This document shows positions 60,836-64,000 of a DNA stretch of 64,000 nt, piece by piece. The notes under the pieces were generated by a model. The model searched no databases, was not told where the DNA came from, and saw only the letters and a list, made by a program, of their open reading frames with translations. Location: contig NZ_JAQOSO010000109.1 of assembly GCF_030068505.1 (NCBI RefSeq), forward strand, positions 1 to 64,000, written 5' to 3'. Numbering within the stretch: position 1 is the first letter of the stretch; every line of letters begins with the position of its first letter. The translations under genes and the position numbers were made by a program. Source of the DNA: Roseofilum capinflatum BLCC-M114 (GTDB taxonomy: Bacteria; Cyanobacteriota; Cyanobacteriia; Cyanobacteriales; Desertifilaceae).

Positions 60836-63553
60836 TTATAGTCCCTTTGAAGGTTGCCATTCTCCCTGGAGGGTGAAAGCTGCCCAGAAGTAAGGCAGTT
60901 GGTATTCTTCGCTATTCCAAAGTTCTAGCTGGGCAGCTCGGAGAGCGGCGGCGGGCGAGAGGTTGTTTTGCAGCATGTTTTGATACAGGTGAATCATCAG
61001 TTGGGCGGTGGCGCGGTCATCGACTTGCCAGAGACTAACGATCGCCCGTGCCGCACCCGCATAGAGGAAGCCTCTAGTCAGTCCAATTAAGCCTTCACCC
61101 CGAACCGCTTTTCCGAGTCCCGTTTCGCAGGCGCTGAGAACCACGAGTTCAGCGCGAAGATCGAGGTTATAGATCTCGTGGAGACGGAGAAAACCGTCGA
61201 TCGCCTCTCCTTCGGGGTTGAGCAGAGAAAGAACTAAGCCGGAGAGTTCCGGGGTGATACTGTTGAGCAGTCCATGGGTGGCAAAGTGGAGGATGCGATA
61301 TTGGCTGATGTCGGGACTGGTAGCGATCGCCTTAGACGCTTGGAACCCAAAGCCTTGGGTTGTTTGTTCTGGGGGCAATAGGGCGAGAATTTCTTCAGCT
61401 TCTGCTTGGGTAAAGGGGAGGCGATCGAAAATGAGTCCCGCTTCTCTAGCCGATCGCTCTAACTCTGGTGGTAAAAAATTTTCTGCGGGTTGAGTTTCAA
61501 GTTTAAGCCGGTTGTCTTGGGGACTAAACACCGGATCGGCAAGGATCGCTAGGGTTTTGGGGGCGGGTTGGCGTTGGGCAATATCCTGCCTGAGTTGACC
61601 GAGACTAGAGGCACTGGGAAGGGTGACGAGTTCATAATCAACAATCAGAGGGGTATAGGTATTTACAGAAGCCGGAGCAGCGATCGCCGCCCAAGGAATG
61701 TATTGTAGTCCCCCATCACTGATAATTGCCAGCCGTTCCCCCTCCAGATAGGGAGCAATGGGGTCTAAAATCATGGTGCTGAGGATGTGCGCTGCTCCTT
61801 CTGTGCGTCGTCGGCGAATTCTGAGGGTGGGAGCAATCACCGCTTCCCGAAACTCGGCGGCAGCTTTTTCGATCGCCTCTCGGCTCGGCAGTTGGGCACT
61901 ATGCAAACCATTAGAATTTAAAACCCATACAGTGCTGCGCTCTTTTCCCAGAGCATAGGTGATGAGAGTCGTATCCCGATCCACGACTTGCTGTTGCATC
62001 TGCGCCACAGTCAGGGGTTGGGGTTGGGTGAGGTTGGCGTAGTGGGGACTGGTGGCACGGATACGAGCGCGAACATCGCGGTAAGTGAGTAATAACTCTT
62101 CTATTTCTCGATCGAGTTGTGCCGCTAGATCGGCTTGATAATGGTTTCGCAGCAGCCTAAGTTTTCGCTCTTCTAGGGCGGATAGTTGCTCTCTGAGGTC
62201 TGTTTCTTGTGCAACCAGTGCCGGATCGACTCCCGTATGCAAGTCAATTTTAGCTTCTGTGAGCAAGTCCAGGAGCGATCGCCCACTGGCTCGTTCTTTG
62301 GCTTCTAAAGCTTGAGCATCATATCCGCGATCGGGGTTATTTCGATGAAGCTCCATGAGCAGATCGATATAAAACTCATAATACTCTTGCTTGCTGGCAA
62401 AAAATGTGCTTCTGAGATCCTGGGCACTGACGCGGGTTCGCAGATCCTCGATCAAGGTAAGGGCGCTTTCTATAGTCGTTTGAGCCAGTTCGAGATCCCC
62501 GTGTTGGCGCTGCGCTTGGGCAATAGAATAGAGTGTCAGGGCTTCCTTGGGGCGATCGCCCACCTGTCGCCGTAATTCCAGAGCCTGGTTATAGTAAGTT
62601 AGGGCTAACTCTAAATCGCCTTGTTGGGCATAAACATAGCCCAGATTATTTAAGGTACTCGCTTTTCCGGCGCGATCGCCCAATTTTTCCCATAACGGCA
62701 GCGCATTCACATAAGTTGCTAAAGCATTATCGAGCTTATCCAACTTCGCATAGACAAAGCCAATATTATTAAACGTACTCGCCTTTCCCCTTAGATCCTC
62801 CTCCTCTTGCCACAGTTCCAGGGCATCCTGATAGTAAATCAAAGCTTGGGAATAGCGCTCCAAATCGCTATAAGTTCCACCAATATTATTTAACGTTGCG
62901 GCGATCGATTTTGAATTGCCCAACTCCTTCACTAACTCCAAAGCGCGGTTGTAGGTAGCAAGCGCCTGGTTATAGTCCCCCAACTCCGTATAGACGACAC
63001 CAATATTATTCAACGTCGCCGCCTCTCCCGTTTGGAAATTGACACTGCGCCAAACCCCCAACGCCTGATTATACATATCCAAAGCCTCTTGGGTGTTAGA
63101 GAGCTTTGTATGCACCTGCGCCAAGGACAACAGCACACTGGCTTCGGTTTGGGGACGACTAGCCGTTCTCGGTAAAAGCTGGTTATAAAGGGAGAATGCT
63201 TGGTCAAACTCCCCCAACTCGCGATAGGTTAACCCCATCCAATTGAGGATGATGATTTCCTGGGCAGTATTTTCACTCTCTTGCGAAAGCTTGAGTGCCA
63301 CTTCCCAAGACTTCAGCGCCTCCCGCAGTCCCGTGGCTGTTCCTTGGGTATAGTGTTTCATCCCTTCTCGGAACATCTCCATAGCTTCTGGGGAACTTTC
63401 CACCCCCCAGGCTAGGGGTTCTGCATGGGGACGGTGAGGAGCGAACGGAATTGGGGCGAAAAGTTTTTCGCCCCCAATTGCCAAAAGTATGCCCAATAGG
63501 ACAGCGAAGAGCCACAGCCTGAAACGGGTTGGAGTTAAGCGATTGAAACTCAT
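60836..63553 (-). CDS. TPR-CHAT domain protein
   Basis: 905 residues. An N-terminal hydrophobic segment (FRLWLFAVLLGILLAIGGEKLF) is a signal anchor, so the protein is probably exported. About eight TPR units follow, many with 40-residue spacing (ATLNNIGVVYTELGDYNQAL and its relatives). A coiled region precedes the CHAT (caspase HetF-associated with TPRs) protease domain. Its His is in YRILHFATHGLLNS and its Cys in LVVLSACETGLGKAVRGEG, both intact. CHAT proteins are peptidases related to caspases and separase. The substrate is unknown. It is divergent from a FecR-domain gene by 31 bases, so both share one control region. Confidence 0.93.
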   Translation of the reverse strand: MSFNRLTPTRFRLWLFAVLLGILLAIGGEKLFAPIPFAPHRPHAEPLAWGVESSPEAMEMFREGMKHYTQGTATGLREALKSWEVALKLSQESENTAQEIIILNWMGLTYRELGEFDQAFSLYNQLLPRTASRPQTEASVLLSLAQVHTKLSNTQEALDMYNQALGVWRSVNFQTGEAATLNNIGVVYTELGDYNQALATYNRALELVKELGNSKSIAATLNNIGGTYSDLERYSQALIYYQDALELWQEEEDLRGKASTFNNIGFVYAKLDKLDNALATYVNALPLWEKLGDRAGKASTLNNLGYVYAQQGDLELALTYYNQALELRRQVGDRPKEALTLYSIAQAQRQHGDLELAQTTIESALTLIEDLRTRVSAQDLRSTFFASKQEYYEFYIDLLMELHRNNPDRGYDAQALEAKERASGRSLLDLLTEAKIDLHTGVDPALVAQETDLREQLSALEERKLRLLRNHYQADLAAQLDREIEELLLTYRDVRARIRATSPHYANLTQPQPLTVAQMQQQVVDRDTTLITYALGKERSTVWVLNSNGLHSAQLPSREAIEKAAAEFREAVIAPTLRIRRRRTEGAAHILSTMILDPIAPYLEGERLAIISDGGLQYIPWAAIAAPASVNTYTPLIVDYELVTLPSASSLGQLRQDIAQRQPAPKTLAILADPVFSPQDNRLKLETQPAENFLPPELERSAREAGLIFDRLPFTQAEAEEILALLPPEQTTQGFGFQASKAIATSPDISQYRILHFATHGLLNSITPELSGLVLSLLNPEGEAIDGFLRLHEIYNLDLRAELVVLSACETGLGKAVRGEGLIGLTRGFLYAGAARAIVSLWQVDDRATAQLMIHLYQNMLQNNLSPAAALRAAQLELWNSEEYQLPYFWAAFTLQGEWQPSKGL

Positions 63554-63584
63554 ATTATTTTATACATTTGAAAATCATCAACCT

Positions 63585-64000
63585 ATGAATACTCTGCCCA
63601 GAATTTCTCGTATTCTTATCAGCAGTTTACTCGCGAGTGGAACAATTTTCTGTTCTCCCCTCTCTAGCTTGGCTCAAATTAACCAAGCTGAAGTGAACGA
63701 AATTTTAGATAGTGAAGAAGTCTTCATCGAAGAAAACCCCGCCAAAGTGGAAGATCAAGCCGATTTTGGCCAAGCCGTGGTTACCCAAGAAGCTAGAGCG
63801 GGTCTAGAGTTTAATAATGGAGCTGTGGGTCGTTTGGGAAGTCATTCTTCGGTTACCGTCGGTCAATGTGTGGAAGTGAAAAATGGTCAATTGCTGGTGA
63901 GCGGGCCAGTTGATGGTTGTATTGCCGGTTTTTTAGTCAATGTTCAAGGAACGCTTTATCTTTTAGAAATAGATGCGGAAAATAATGGCAATATCAAGGT
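63585..64000 (+). CDS. FecR-domain exported protein (partial)
   Basis: The first 138 codons, cut by the window end. It opens MNTLPRISRILISSLLASGT and has a signal peptide ending near SSLAQI. A FecR-like domain follows: ARAGLEFNNGAVGRLGSHSSVTVGQCVEVKNGQLLVSGPVDGC and FLVNVQGTLYLLEID. In cyanobacteria FecR-domain proteins often lie beside CHAT-TPR genes and are thought to be envelope components, not Fe regulators. The divergent placement 31 bases from the CHAT gene supports a linked role. The full length and C-terminal domains are not visible. Confidence 0.85.
   Translation, partial: MNTLPRISRILISSLLASGTIFCSPLSSLAQINQAEVNEILDSEEVFIEENPAKVEDQADFGQAVVTQEARAGLEFNNGAVGRLGSHSSVTVGQCVEVKNGQLLVSGPVDGCIAGFLVNVQGTLYLLEIDAENNGNIK

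Overview
The window is from a filamentous-type cyanobacterium. HIP1 octamers (GCGATCGC) and their variants are scattered densely through genes and spacers. The gene content includes a cyAbrB regulator, a Ycf23/DUF561 protein, a DUF928 protein, an Amt transporter, solanesyl-type prenyl synthase, PEP-CTERM proteins, a TPR-CHAT protein and a hetZ-patU pair. hetZ and patU are typical of filamentous cyanobacteria. No rRNA, tRNA, CRISPR array or intact insertion sequence was found. The genus cannot be fixed from this sequence.

Layout. Positions 1-5.3 kb hold a PEP-CTERM protein followed by an accessory island: a Fic protein with a palindromic operator candidate, three PIN-toxin modules, a DUF433 antitoxin with a gutted toxin remnant, and a PIN 3'-end remnant. 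Short HIP1-bounded repeats (40 bp, 42 bp, and a 168-bp near-perfect duplication) lie at the module edges. The remnant now supplies the last codons of a glycosyltransferase gene, which marks the island's right border. From 6 to 13 kb come panB, a DUF928 protein, a 53-aa small protein, a sigma-like protein with a small membrane protein, a GNAT acetyltransferase coupled to a HetZ-family protein, and a PilB-like protein without a motor domain. From 13 to 25.5 kb come a CocE-type hydrolase, an OmpR-type two-component pair with an internally duplicated membrane protein, a membrane nucleotide cyclase, a dehydrogenase, a TMEM143-like protein, a lone ABC ATPase, a membrane protein, an M23 peptidase with coiled coil and a TerB-like protein. 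A gene-poor kilobase follows (25.5-26.56 kb).

From 26.5 to 33 kb lie prenyl diphosphate synthase, a small conserved protein, hetZ-patU, and a transglutaminase-fold membrane protein that lacks its catalytic Cys and His. From 33 to 42 kb lie an RND adaptor and pump, csaB, acs and a degenerate receiver protein. From 42 to 50.9 kb lie amt, an M42 peptidase, a small conserved protein, a tandem ArsA-type ATPase, pyrR, cbiB with an Rrf2 regulator, cyAbrB and a zinc-ribbon membrane protein. From 51 to 64 kb lie an ArnT-like glycosyltransferase, Ycf23, membrane and glycosyltransferase genes, sbcD, a GH10-like exported hydrolase, a second PEP-CTERM protein, a large TPR-CHAT protein and, divergent from it, a FecR-domain protein cut by the window end.

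Most of the window is chromosomal housekeeping and envelope biology. The notable parts are the repeat-bounded toxin-antitoxin island, a MITE-like repeat present in two inverted copies (12,957 and 34,710) with solo end motifs, a hairpin array upstream of the two-component system, two paralogous HetZ-family regulators, and several proteins that keep a fold but lose the key residues (transglutaminase, receiver, PilB motor).
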